A program made the position numbers and the translations under genes. The notes beneath the pieces were generated by a model. The model saw only the letters and a program-made list of their open reading frames with translations, did not search any database and had not been told where the DNA came from. This document shows, in pieces, positions 17,397-26,728 of a DNA stretch of 64,000 nt (its first letter is position 1; each line of letters opens with the position of its first letter). This DNA comes from Gelidibacter salicanalis (GTDB lineage Bacteria > Bacteroidota > Bacteroidia > Flavobacteriales > Flavobacteriaceae): NCBI RefSeq assembly GCF_016469035.1, contig NZ_JAEHJZ010000021.1:38478-102477 (forward strand), read 5' to 3'.

Positions 17397-19235
17397 CTAA
17401 ACTTCAGGAGCATCACCATTCTCCGCAAACTTGCGCTCCATCTCCGCTTGAAATTCTTCCATCACAGGTTTTACGGTGCTTTCTGGCAGGTCTGCAATTC
17501 TGATATACATTAAACCATCTACGGCGTTGTTGAACAATGGATCAACATTAAACGCCACGACCTTGGCATTTTGCTTGATGTATTTTTTGATAAGTACTGG
17601 CAAACGCAAAGTGCCTGGTTCCAGCTCATCAATAATTTTATCAAACTTGACCAAATCGGCTTCGGTTTCATCAAACACAAAATCCTTGTCGGCATCTTTT
17701 AATTTCACCTTAAATTCCTTTTTAGGATGCACATATTGCGCAATATAAGGATCGTAATAATTGGATTTCATAAACTCAATCATCAACGATTTCGAGAAGT
17801 TGGTAAACTTATCGCTTATAGTCACGCCGCCAATCAAGTATTTGTGTTCTGGATAACGCAAGGTAGTGTGTACAATACCTTTCCATAAGAGGAATAAAGG
17901 CATCGGTTTGAGTTGGTACTCTTTGATGATGAAGGCGCGCCCCATTTCAATGGATTCGCTCATCATTTTATAAAGTTCAGGTTCAAAACGGAACAGATCC
18001 TGAAGATAGAACCCGTCAATACCGTATTTGGCAAATATTTTTGAACCTAAGCCCATACGGTAAGCGCCTGCTAACTTTTTAGTGTCGTTGTCCCATAAAA
18101 ACATGTGATGGTAATACGAATCAAACGGATCCAAATCTATAGATTCATTGGTCCCCTCACCTACTTCTCTAAAAGTGATTTCGCGCAAGCGACCAATTTC
18201 TCGCAGGATATTTGGAATGCTCTTAGAATCTGCAAAAAAAACTTCGTAATTTTTGCTTTCCAAGAGTCGCCCGTCATGTTCACGCAGATAATTAACCTCC
18301 TTTATCATATTATCTACACTTACAGGCGTTACAATATTTTTGATAGGTTTTGGAACTTTTAATGTGGAGGATATATTACTGAGAAATTTACCTTTTTCGT
18401 CAAAACTATTGGCCAGCATATAGGTTTTCCTTCGTAAAAAATCAGAAAACTCTTCTAGCGTAGTGTGTTCACTTTGATCGGCTACTGAGATTGGTCTTCC
18501 AATTCTTACCTTAATAACGCGCCTTTTTTGCGTCAAAACTTCTGAAGGTAATTTGGCTGTCCTAAACGTATCACTGATTTTGGAAAGCTTATAAAAAAGT
18601 TTGCTGTTCTTAGCATGAAAATAAATGGGCACTACAGGAACCTCTGCCCTCTGAGCAAGTTTCATGGCGGCTTCTTCCCAAGGGCGGTCAATGACCAATT
18701 TCCCGTCTTTGTATGTGGACACTTCGCCGGCCGGGAATATGCCCAACGGATGACCGTTACGCAAATGTGAAATGGCAGTTCTAAAACCTGCCACACTCGA
18801 TTTCACATCCTTTCGATCTTCAAACGGGTTGACCGGCATGATGTACGGCTTCATAGGCTCTATACGATGCAAAAGAAAATTGGCAATGATTTTAAAATCT
18901 TCACGATGCTCCAACATCAATTTGAGCAGAAGGATACCATCTATACCCCCAAGCGGATGATTGGATACGGTTATAAAGGCACCGTCTTTAGGCAATCGTT
19001 TAAGGTCTTCTTCAGGAATCTCAAACCGGATTTGAAAATCGCCTAAAATAGCATCTAAAAACTCGATGTCTTTTAAGTGTTTATTGCGGTTGTAAACCTT
19101 GTTGAGCGTAGATATTTTAAGGACTTTCATGAGAAGCCAACCGCTAAAAGTACCAAGAACCCCATACTTATCAAGATTGATGGCTTTCGCGACTTCTTTT
19201 GCACTTACTAATCCGATATCCTGCTGTTTGGTCAT
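17397..19235 (-). CDS. Bifunctional acyltransferase, OlsF-like (ornithine-lipid synthesis)
   Basis: Probably makes ornithine-type aminolipids, phosphate-free membrane lipids. 612 aa from ATG at 19235; a TTG six codons further upstream is less likely. N-terminal PlsC acyltransferase domain: NHPLGGIDGILLLKLM (H-x4-D motif) then FPAGEVSTYKDG (about residues 80-240). C-terminal OlsB/GNAT-like acyl-ACP amino-acid N-acyltransferase domain (about 330-560) with GRLREITFREVGEG and LAGAYRMGLG. This order is that of OlsF in Flavobacterium and Serratia, where one protein does both acylations. The amino acid acylated (ornithine, glycine or lysine) cannot be told from sequence. Confidence 0.85.
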   Translation of the reverse strand: MTKQQDIGLVSAKEVAKAINLDKYGVLGTFSGWLLMKVLKISTLNKVYNRNKHLKDIEFLDAILGDFQIRFEIPEEDLKRLPKDGAFITVSNHPLGGIDGILLLKLMLEHREDFKIIANFLLHRIEPMKPYIMPVNPFEDRKDVKSSVAGFRTAISHLRNGHPLGIFPAGEVSTYKDGKLVIDRPWEEAAMKLAQRAEVPVVPIYFHAKNSKLFYKLSKISDTFRTAKLPSEVLTQKRRVIKVRIGRPISVADQSEHTTLEEFSDFLRRKTYMLANSFDEKGKFLSNISSTLKVPKPIKNIVTPVSVDNMIKEVNYLREHDGRLLESKNYEVFFADSKSIPNILREIGRLREITFREVGEGTNESIDLDPFDSYYHHMFLWDNDTKKLAGAYRMGLGSKIFAKYGIDGFYLQDLFRFEPELYKMMSESIEMGRAFIIKEYQLKPMPLFLLWKGIVHTTLRYPEHKYLIGGVTISDKFTNFSKSLMIEFMKSNYYDPYIAQYVHPKKEFKVKLKDADKDFVFDETEADLVKFDKIIDELEPGTLRLPVLIKKYIKQNAKVVAFNVDPLFNNAVDGLMYIRIADLPESTVKPVMEEFQAEMERKFAENGDAPEV

Positions 19236-19321
19236 GGCTACAAACCTAATCAATTTTTTTTATAAATATCTTCTGTGACGGCTCTCAAAGTCCAATTTAA
19301 GTCACCCTTTTAATCGTCAAA

Positions 19322-20581
19322 TTAGTGGGTAACCATTTGAACAGTTCCTTGTGTCAATTGCTTTAACAACATGGTCTTGCCGACTTCCAGTTGTGCAATG
19401 GCATCTTGATTATAGTGCCGTATGGTATATAAGGATACGTTTTCATGGCATGTCACCTTAAATTTCGCCTTTAAATGTTGTAATAAATTGGGCAGATTGT
19501 TGTACACATTATCCACACAAACCGAGAAACTTATGGCCGAATTCTGAATCACATCAACCTTCATTTTATACAAGGCCAACAATTTGAAAATCTCACTGAT
19601 ATTCTCTTCCACGATATAAGAAAAGTCTAAAGAGGATAAAGAAATCAATACCTGATTTTTCTTAACTATAAAACACGGTATCAACGGCTCTATTCCAGCA
19701 CCCTTCCCCACCATTGTGCCTGCATGTTCCGGGTTTTTAAAGGATTTTACAAATAACGGAATTTCCTTTTGCTGCAAGGGTTGCAACGTTTTTGGATGAA
19801 TAACGGATGCGCCGTAAAACGCAAGCTCAATAGCCTCACGATAGGAAATTTTATTGAGCAGCTGTGCGTTTTCAAAATACCGAGGATCAGCATTCAACAC
19901 ACCGGGCACATCTTTCCAAATGGTCACGTTCTCAGCATTTAAACAATAGGCAAAAATAGCCGCTGTATAATCACTGCCTTCACGCCCCAAGGTGGTCATA
20001 AAGTTATTGTCATCACTACCTATAAAGCCTTGGGTAATATTTAAAACCGAGGTGTTTAACTTAGACGTTACGGCGGCTTGGGTGGCTTCCCAATTAACGT
20101 TGGCACGTCTATAATACGTATCTGTTTTGATAAACTCACGCACATCCACCCAATTGTTTTTAATTCCAACCTTATTGAGGTATTCACTTACAATTAAGGT
20201 AGAGATCAACTCGCCATAGCCAATGACCTGATCATAGACAAAATTATAATCGGGCGATTTGTTTCGATTAAAAAAACTGCGTAACTCGTCAAATAAGACG
20301 GATACTTTATTAAAAACAGGATGCGTTTCCTCTACTCCAGTATCAAAAAGATCTAATAGAATGGCATTGTGATATTTTTTGACATCCTGAACCGAACTTT
20401 GTAATTCACTTTTAGTATTGAAATAATTACCCACCACAATCTCTAGTGCGTTGGTGGTTTTACCCATGGCGGATATGACGATTAAGGTATTGTCAAACCC
20501 AACTGTTCTCAGAACAGCTTCTAAATTTCTAACCCCTAGCGCATCTTTTACAGAGGCACCACCAAATTTAAATACGTGCAT
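19322..20581 (-). CDS. Aspartate kinase
   Basis: Phosphorylates aspartate in the first step of the lysine, threonine and methionine pathway. 419 aa, monofunctional length. N-terminal FKFGGASVKDA (residues about 4-14) is the KFGGTS nucleotide site with Ala in place of the usual Thr, a common Bacteroidota variant. Central REGSDYTAAIFAYCL, then a C-terminal ACT region for feedback control (about 310-400). Overlaps the upstream GNAT gene by 14 nt, so the two are co-transcribed. Confidence 0.93.
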   Translation of the reverse strand: MHVFKFGGASVKDALGVRNLEAVLRTVGFDNTLIVISAMGKTTNALEIVVGNYFNTKSELQSSVQDVKKYHNAILLDLFDTGVEETHPVFNKVSVLFDELRSFFNRNKSPDYNFVYDQVIGYGELISTLIVSEYLNKVGIKNNWVDVREFIKTDTYYRRANVNWEATQAAVTSKLNTSVLNITQGFIGSDDNNFMTTLGREGSDYTAAIFAYCLNAENVTIWKDVPGVLNADPRYFENAQLLNKISYREAIELAFYGASVIHPKTLQPLQQKEIPLFVKSFKNPEHAGTMVGKGAGIEPLIPCFIVKKNQVLISLSSLDFSYIVEENISEIFKLLALYKMKVDVIQNSAISFSVCVDNVYNNLPNLLQHLKAKFKVTCHENVSLYTIRHYNQDAIAQLEVGKTMLLKQLTQGTVQMVTH

Positions 20582-21062
20582 CCTTTAGTGTCGCTATATA
20601 ATTCTTAATTCCGTCTTCTGTTAAATGGACCACATCCCAATCGCGTTTAACGTCTGCACCTTTCTTTTCATAAAATGCTATTGCTGGCTCATTCCAATCC
20701 AACACTTCCCAACAGATGCGTTTCACGCCCAATTGATCTCCATAACGTACAACTTCGTCCAATAGTGCAGAACCTAATCCGCTGCCACGCATCTTCTGGC
20801 TCACAATCAAATCCTCTAAATGCAATATTTTACCTTTCCAAGTGGAATACCGGGAGTACACTAAGGCGATGCCTTCTACGTTTTTATCTACTTCTGCCAC
20901 GAAGCACTGAAACGCTGGATGTTCTCCAAAACCATCTTGTTGCAACTCTGAAATAGTCACTTCAACGGCATCAGGTTCTTTTTCAAAAATGGCCAATTCA
21001 GTAATTAACGCATGTACTTGAGGCATATCTTGTGGAACAGCCTTTCTTATTTTAAATATCAT
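20568..21062 (-). CDS. GNAT N-acetyltransferase
   Basis: 164 aa. GNAT fold: RKAVPQDMPQVHALITELA (beta1-alpha1), LHLEDLIVSQKMRGSGLGSALL with the acetyl-CoA Q/R-x-x-G-x-G/A loop at about residue 92, and NEPAIAFYEKKGA (motif B). Closest in pattern to diamine/spermidine acetyltransferase-like proteins. Acceptor unknown. First gene of a two-gene unit with aspartate kinase. Confidence 0.9.
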   Translation of the reverse strand: MIFKIRKAVPQDMPQVHALITELAIFEKEPDAVEVTISELQQDGFGEHPAFQCFVAEVDKNVEGIALVYSRYSTWKGKILHLEDLIVSQKMRGSGLGSALLDEVVRYGDQLGVKRICWEVLDWNEPAIAFYEKKGADVKRDWDVVHLTEDGIKNYIATLKDARI

Positions 21063-21184
21063 TTATAAAAAATTTGTTTTCAAATATAACGCAAACTGGT
21101 AAAATTAAAACCATTTAACTTTTGCGAAAACGTTGTAGTATGGTAAAAAATACGATATTTGCAGAAACAAATCAAATACACTTC

Positions 21185-22189
21185 ATGTCTCGGACACATC
21201 AAACTCTAGGTGAATTCATTATTGAGAATCAGACCTCCTTTAAATACTCATCAGGTGAACTTTCAAGTCTTATAAACTCTATCAGACTGGCCGCGAAAGT
21301 GGTTAATTATGAGGTTAATAAAGCTGGGTTGGTTGATATTATTGGTGCCGCTGGCGATAGGAATATTCAAGGTGAAGACCAGCAAAAACTGGACGTTTAT
21401 GCCAACGAAAAGTTTATCCAAACCATGACCAACAGAAATATTGTTTGTGGAATTGCCAGTGAAGAGGAAGATGATTTTATTGCGATTAACAGTCAAGATG
21501 AAAATCATCAGAATAAATATGTAGTGCTTATTGATCCTCTGGATGGCTCGTCAAACATTGACGTGAATGTGTCTGTGGGAACTATTTTTTCTATTTACAG
21601 ACGTGTGACGCCTATTGGTACTCCTGTAACTATTGAAGATTTTCTACAACCGGGAAATCAACAAGTAGCCGCCGGCTATGTGGTTTATGGCACCTCAACT
21701 ATGCTCGTCTACACTACTGGAGATGGAGTTAACGGCTTTACACTCAACCCGGCCATTGGCACCTTTTATTTGTCTCACCCTAATATGGAGTTTCCTGTGG
21801 ATGGCCAAATTTATTCGGTTAATGAAGGAAATTATATCCATTTCCCGCAAGGCATTAAAAACTATATCAAATATTGCCAAATGGAAGAAGGAGACAGACC
21901 TTATACCTCACGCTATATAGGATCTTTGGTTTCAGATTTTCATAGAAATATGATTAAAGGCGGTATTTATCTGTATCCCAAAAGTTCTTTGAATGCTAAA
22001 GGAAAATTGCGTTTGCTCTACGAATGTAATCCTATGGCATTTTTGGCTGAGCAAGCCAACGGAAAAGCAAGTGATGGAAATCAGCGAATTTTAGACATCC
22101 AACCTACCGAACTTCATGAACGCGTGCCTTTTGTTTGCGGCAGCAGAAACATGGTCGAAAAATGCGAGGAGTTTATACGCAACGCGTAA
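21185..22189 (+). CDS. fbp: Class I fructose-1,6-bisphosphatase
   Basis: Gluconeogenic enzyme, Mg2+-dependent. 334 aa from the ATG at 21185 ([13 protein letters not shown]), the normal start and length; a frame extending to 21122 begins with TTG and adds an unrelated stretch. Metal/phosphate motif [17 protein letters not shown] (residues about 117-133) and the conserved C-terminal half with [10 protein letters not shown] and [13 protein letters not shown] are diagnostic. Divergent from the GNAT gene, with 122 bp between starts. Confidence 0.97.
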   Translation: MSRTHQTLGEFIIENQTSFKYSSGELSSLINSIRLAAKVVNYEVNKAGLVDIIGAAGDRNIQGEDQQKLDVYANEKFIQTMTNRNIVCGIASEEEDDFIAINSQDENHQNKYVVLIDPLDGSSNIDVNVSVGTIFSIYRRVTPIGTPVTIEDFLQPGNQQVAAGYVVYGTSTMLVYTTGDGVNGFTLNPAIGTFYLSHPNMEFPVDGQIYSVNEGNYIHFPQGIKNYIKYCQMEEGDRPYTSRYIGSLVSDFHRNMIKGGIYLYPKSSLNAKGKLRLLYECNPMAFLAEQANGKASDGNQRILDIQPTELHERVPFVCGSRNMVEKCEEFIRNA

Positions 22190-22515
22190 CTTAACGATTT
22201 AAGAATTTCTAAAATTGTAGATTTTAAAATATGCAGTAACACGCATATGGTATAAAGATGATGCTTATAAAATTCGGGGAGCTAACGGCGTTCTGTAAGA
22301 AATTAAAAATATCGACGAAATGTTATACAAAAAAAACCCTGCTTCAATGCTGAATTATCATCAGGAGAAGCAGGGTATATATAATTGATTAATAGCACTG
22401 TAAATATGCGACTATTTTTTTAAACTAATTTATTAAAAACTATGATAAGTCAATAAAAAAGTTGAATTGCACCTGTAGTCCAAAAACATCGATAAACGGT
22501 AAGAAAAATCCAGTG
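22190..22515. other. 326-bp spacer with terminator of the minus-strand gene
   Basis: Contains a hairpin with arms 22337-22345 and 22367-22375. Elsewhere AT-rich with no convincing coding frame (a 28-codon ATG frame at about 22258 has no support). Confidence 0.6.
22331..22375 (-). terminator. Rho-independent terminator (minus strand)
   Basis: Arms CCCTGCTTC (22337-22345) and GAAGCAGGG (22367-22375) around a 21-nt loop. On the minus strand the stem is followed by a run of T (A-run at 22329-22336 on the plus strand), fitting termination of the AlbA_2 gene. Confidence 0.65.
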
Positions 22516-23649
22516 CTAACTATACTTCACTTTCCTAAGAACCCGTAAAGACTCTTTAAGACTTTCATACACTTCTGGCCTATAATTTTTCAAATAGGGT
22601 TTGGCCTCATTTAGCTTATCAACCGCATCATGGAATAAATTGAGATAACAAATAAGGTAGGTCGCAGGTAAGTTTTTCAAATCATTTTCCTCATTGGAAT
22701 TCAAGGTCAATCCTTTTTTGAGTTTTTCTAAAATAGTGTTGTTGGTATTGTAGATATGATGCAGAACCTTTTTATCAAATTGGGGCGCTTCAAAAAGCAG
22801 TTTGGTTTCAATCTGATACGTGGCATTATTCCCAAAACTGATGCGAGTTTCCTCTAAGGGGTAGTATTGATACCTATTATTGATCCCCAAGTTCACGTAC
22901 TCTACAATGTTGAACGCATCGTCATCATAACGGATGGTCACCTCATCTAAAGTAGAAAAAAACAGCCTAACCTGCTCATTGATTAGTTCAATATCTACCC
23001 GACTATAAAATGGTTTTCCATGATGCATCTTTTTTTGCCCTGCCCAACACAGCACAAAATACTCTTTAAATACTTTGTATTGGGGATGGTAATCTTTTCG
23101 TTTATTTAAAAAATCGAAAACGCCGTCGAGTGTATGTTGAATGTTATTTTGGGAATTATTTTCAATGGCCTCCACAATTTGAGAATTGACATCTTTAATC
23201 TCAACCTCAAACACCTTAGGCATACTCATACTGCCATCTCTGAAAAATACTGAGCCACCGTAATATTTCCAGATATTCTTTTTTAACGAAGTAAGTCCAT
23301 CAATAGCCCTAATGGTTACCAAACCCACCACTTTATCATCAGGTAAATGTGGAAACGGAATATTTTCATACTGAACAATGGGCGGATTTATTAAATACGC
23401 ATTGATTAAGTTTTGAATTTTACTATCATCAAAAAAATCAACACCCCTAATACTATTGTCATCATCCTCAACGCCTATGACGATATATGAATTGTTCTTC
23501 GGGTTGGTATTGGACAAGGCACAAACATGCTTTAAAAATTTCGCTTTCCCTTCCTTTTCCCCAATATCAATCTGACGCTTTTTATCATAGAAGCTGTTCT
23601 CATCATTGTGAGCAAGAAGATTTTTTATGAGAAGGCGTTTGTTGATCAA
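22516..23649 (-). CDS. AlbA_2 (Schlafen-type) domain ATP-binding protein
   Basis: 377 aa. N-terminal AlbA_2 domain: KAKFLKHVCALSNTNP then NSYIVIGVEDDDNSIRGVDFF (residues about 35-80), the glycine-rich nucleotide-binding pattern of the Slfn AlbA family. The C-terminal half is alpha-helical, unidentified, and not the usual HATPase/HTH extension. Bacterial members are often regulators or phage-related. TTG start at 23649; no closer ATG fits. Monocistronic, ended by the hairpin at 22337-22375. Confidence 0.78.
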   Translation of the reverse strand: MINKRLLIKNLLAHNDENSFYDKKRQIDIGEKEGKAKFLKHVCALSNTNPKNNSYIVIGVEDDDNSIRGVDFFDDSKIQNLINAYLINPPIVQYENIPFPHLPDDKVVGLVTIRAIDGLTSLKKNIWKYYGGSVFFRDGSMSMPKVFEVEIKDVNSQIVEAIENNSQNNIQHTLDGVFDFLNKRKDYHPQYKVFKEYFVLCWAGQKKMHHGKPFYSRVDIELINEQVRLFFSTLDEVTIRYDDDAFNIVEYVNLGINNRYQYYPLEETRISFGNNATYQIETKLLFEAPQFDKKVLHHIYNTNNTILEKLKKGLTLNSNEENDLKNLPATYLICYLNLFHDAVDKLNEAKPYLKNYRPEVYESLKESLRVLRKVKYS

Positions 23650-23746
23650 GGTGATTGCTATTAGTTATTGCTGTTGGTTATTCTTATTGGCTATTTTAAT
23701 GCAGTACCAGTTTATTTTAATAAAATTTTGTCCTTCGGTGTTCAAA

Positions 23747-24502
23747 TTAACTACTCTTATTAATAACCGTGGACGAGGCCTGAGCCGTCGGAAATACCAA
23801 TAAATCTGCAATATTCACATGTGCTGGTCTGGAAATCGCAAAATAAATAATTTCTGCAATATCTTCCGGCTGTAAAGCTTTATACCCTTTATATACAGAG
23901 TCAGCAACCGCATCGCCTTTAAAGCGTACTTGTGAGAATTCAGTTTCTACTAGACCTGGATTTATGGCGCCCACTTTAATGCTAAACGGATTCAAATCAA
24001 TGCGCATCCCTTCAGTAATCGCCAAAACCGCATGTTTGCTCGCACAATAGACATTCCCTTTGGCATACACTTCTTTTCCTGCGGACGATCCAATATTTAT
24101 GATGTGACCAGATTGGCGCGCCGTCATTTGCGGAATAATGGCTTTACTTACATATAGCAGTCCTTTAACGTTGATGTCCATCATGGCATCCCAATCGTCC
24201 GTCTCTCCGGTTTGAATGGGATCCAATCCATGCGCATTGCCTGCATTATTAATTAAAATATCAATGGTTGTAAAATTCTCTGGCAGCGACGCAATGGCCT
24301 TAAAAGTGGCGCCTTTATCACGCACATCAAAATTTAAAGTATGCACATCGGTTATTTTTTCAAGTGCCTTTTTTATGGTATCCAAACGTTCCTGTCGTCT
24401 GCCACACAAAATTAAATTAATACCATGTTTTGCAAATTCATGAGCCGTGGCGCGTCCAATACCGCTTGTTGCGCCCGTTATTAATGCTGTTTTTCTATTC
24501 AT
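23747..24502 (-). CDS. SDR-family NADP-dependent oxidoreductase (YdfG-like)
   Basis: 251 aa, normal length for a classical short-chain dehydrogenase. TGATSGIGRATA (residues 8-19, nucleotide loop), NNAGNAHGLDP (about 87-97), catalytic Ser in IINIGSSAG and YxxxK in VYCASKHA, with active-site Asn before them. The pattern with GLDPIQ and WDAMMDINVKGLL matches YdfG/3-hydroxy-acid or serine dehydrogenases. The substrate is therefore probably a small 3-hydroxy acid. Not clearly operonic. Confidence 0.9.
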   Translation of the reverse strand: MNRKTALITGATSGIGRATAHEFAKHGINLILCGRRQERLDTIKKALEKITDVHTLNFDVRDKGATFKAIASLPENFTTIDILINNAGNAHGLDPIQTGETDDWDAMMDINVKGLLYVSKAIIPQMTARQSGHIINIGSSAGKEVYAKGNVYCASKHAVLAITEGMRIDLNPFSIKVGAINPGLVETEFSQVRFKGDAVADSVYKGYKALQPEDIAEIIYFAISRPAHVNIADLLVFPTAQASSTVINKSS

Positions 24503-24589
24503 AATATTGTCATTTCGTGAAAATAGAAATCTCTATTTAGTTTTATTATTATATGATATTCATCATTTGAATGGCTATTTTTCCTCAAC

Positions 24590-24655
24590 AACAAACTGCC
24601 ATCTGCCTCACTGGAGACTGTAAACTGAATACTGCCGACTACCACCTACCAACTC
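24590..24655. repeat. ACTG-rich degenerate spacer repeat
   Basis: Short reiterated words (ACTGCC, GAGACTG, AAACTGAATACTGCC) between the SDR and aldo/keto reductase genes. Same type as at 27727-27832 and 31432-31458. Confidence 0.6.
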
Positions 24656-25517
24656 AAGGCATAGCCTGTCCTTGGCCAGCCACCAACATCAAGAACCAAT
24701 CTTCCAATTCTAAATCTATCTCTAGCGCTTTTACCGCGTTTAGAATCCGCGATTGGGTTGTTGTTCCCACCACCGGATGGATTTTTGATGGATGTTTTAA
24801 AATCCAAGCGAGCAACAATTGACCCTCTGTTGCCTTGTATTTATCTCTCAGTTCTCCCAATTGTTTATGTATGCGCCGGGTTTGTTCCGTATCGTCTTTA
24901 AATACAGTGCCTAACGGCGACCAAGCCATGGGCGTCATGTCTTTTATCATCATTTGATCTAAGGTTCCATCAAACATCGCTTCGTGTTGTGTTAAAGAAA
25001 ATTCTATTTGATTGACCTCTACAGCTACATTCTTTGCAATCAAATCTACTTGAGACGGCGTAAAATTAGACACGCCAAAACTCTTGATCTTACCTTGCTG
25101 TTTCAATATCTGAATTGCTTCTGAAATCTCATCAGGATGCATCAATGGACTCGGCCTATGCAACAATAACACATCCAAATACTCCGTTTGTAACTGTTTT
25201 AATGATGTCTCTACTGACCATAGAATGTAGTCTTTATCATAATTATAGTGGCCTACTTTGTTATTTCGACCTCCAGAGAGATGCTGAATCCCACATTTGC
25301 TGATCAATTGCATGCTTTCGCGTTTTATACCGCTTTGAGTAAAGGCTTTTCCAAAGTCAGCTTCCGTCGTATATCCACCATAAATATCAGCATTATCAAA
25401 AGAAGTCACCCCATGTTCCATACAAAATTGCATCATCTCCACCATATCGATAGTTGAGAGGTTTTTGCCCCACCTTCCCCAGGTCATCGTTCCTGCTATA
25501 ATTCGAGAATACTTCAT
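24654..25517 (-). CDS. Aldo/keto reductase (YdhF-like)
   Basis: 287 aa TIM-barrel NADPH-dependent reductase. Catalytic-type residues are visible: Asp in VTSFDNADIYGG (about residue 42-53, D and Y), Lys in LISKCG, His in LLLHRPSPL. C-terminal NADPH pocket includes HPVVGTTTQSRI. The family ends with a W..L..A.G...P tail, present here. Substrate unknown; general aldehyde/ketone reduction. Same strand as the SDR gene, about 150 bp upstream of it. Confidence 0.9.
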   Translation of the reverse strand: MKYSRIIAGTMTWGRWGKNLSTIDMVEMMQFCMEHGVTSFDNADIYGGYTTEADFGKAFTQSGIKRESMQLISKCGIQHLSGGRNNKVGHYNYDKDYILWSVETSLKQLQTEYLDVLLLHRPSPLMHPDEISEAIQILKQQGKIKSFGVSNFTPSQVDLIAKNVAVEVNQIEFSLTQHEAMFDGTLDQMMIKDMTPMAWSPLGTVFKDDTEQTRRIHKQLGELRDKYKATEGQLLLAWILKHPSKIHPVVGTTTQSRILNAVKALEIDLELEDWFLMLVAGQGQAMP

Positions 25518-25773
25518 AATTCCTTTTTTAAGTTAAGTTGTTTTCAACTATAAAAATACTTAAAACTCTAAGAGTAATCTAGTTTAGTTTTTAAGATTTA
25601 TGACGTTGGTCTATCGCCCGTAGGTCGTTAAATATTTACATGAGGGGCCAGCCTTTTTAATTATTTAGCGCTAACCAACAGATACTAAGCACGATAAAGG
25701 GCGGCTCCAAAACGTTGTAGTCTAATTCTCTAAAGAAAGCGTATATACACTAAACCTATAAATTACAAATACC

Positions 25774-26577
25774 ATGAATGTATTAAAAAAAGCAAGTTTA
25801 TTAGCCCTTATAACGTTTTTCTCCTTTGGCTGTAGTGATGATGATGCTGCCAATGATGCAGAAGGAAATGCAAAAGTTTCTATAAAATTGATGGATGCCC
25901 CTGGTGATTATGAGCATGTATATATTGACATCGTTGACGTGATGGTCAAAGTGAATGATAATGGCGACGGTGAGGAAGGTTGGCAAAGCCTGAATGCCAT
26001 TAACACTGGAGTTTATGATCTACTGACATTAACTGGAGGCGTTAATGTACTTTTAGTGGACGATTTTGAAGTGCTTTCAGGCACCTTAAATCAGATCCGT
26101 TTGATTTTGGGTGATGATAATACCGTCGTGATTGACGGGGAGACATTCCCTTTAAAAACGCCAAGTGCACAACAATCTGGATTAAAAATTAAACTCAATC
26201 AAACCTTGTTGCCAAATACGGCCTATACCTTTTTACTGGATTTTGATGTGGACAAATCCATTGTTATTGCTGGAAATTCTGGTAACATCAACTTGAAACC
26301 AGTAATTAGAGCCAGTGCCGAAGCAACAACAGGAACTATTTCTGGTAGCGTTTTACCATTGGGTGTACAAACACAAATTAGCGCCACCAATGGTGTAGAT
26401 GTTGTAACAACATATGCTGACGCAAATGGAAACTTTTTGTTGTTAGGTTTAACGGCTGGAAGCTATACGGTTACCGTTACTCCAAACCCGGCATCTCAGC
26501 TTACGCCTTCAATTCTTAAGAATGTGGAAGTGACTGTAGAAAAAGACACTTCACTAGGAGTGATTACGATTAAATAG
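25774..26577 (+). CDS. DUF4382 lipoprotein with carboxypeptidase-regulatory-like tail
   Basis: 267 aa. Signal with lipobox at SFGC (Cys about residue 20), then an acidic stretch (SDDDAANDAEG, a surface-export-type signal). DUF4382 domain at about residues 33-180 (VSIKLMDAPGDYEHVYIDIVDV), then a beta-sandwich tail (TISGSVLPLGV...AGSYTVTVTP) of the carboxypeptidase-regulatory type. Probably surface-exposed, function unknown. Terminator at 26602-26630. Confidence 0.88.
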   Translation: MNVLKKASLLALITFFSFGCSDDDAANDAEGNAKVSIKLMDAPGDYEHVYIDIVDVMVKVNDNGDGEEGWQSLNAINTGVYDLLTLTGGVNVLLVDDFEVLSGTLNQIRLILGDDNTVVIDGETFPLKTPSAQQSGLKIKLNQTLLPNTAYTFLLDFDVDKSIVIAGNSGNINLKPVIRASAEATTGTISGSVLPLGVQTQISATNGVDVVTTYADANGNFLLLGLTAGSYTVTVTPNPASQLTPSILKNVEVTVEKDTSLGVITIK

Positions 26578-26601
26578 AACATAAATCATAAAAATGTATT
26601 A

Positions 26602-26630
26602 AAAGAGCAACACCCATGGTGTTGCTCTTT
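26602..26630 (+). terminator. Rho-independent terminator
   Basis: Perfect stem AAAGAGCAACACC (26602-26614) / GGTGTTGCTCTTT (26618-26630), 3-nt loop, followed by AATTTTT. It separates the DUF4382 gene from the moxR operon. Confidence 0.85.
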
Positions 26631-26728
26631 AATTTTTAACCAATTATTAACAGCAATCCAATAAAAATTTTAACAATTTGCAGTCCTCAAAAAACCAGAC
26701 CCTATTCAGTCTAAAATAAAATCCTAAT

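Noticed and set aside
22200-22330. Short ATG frame near 22258
   Set aside because: 28 codons, no support from composition or motifs, and runs into the terminator.
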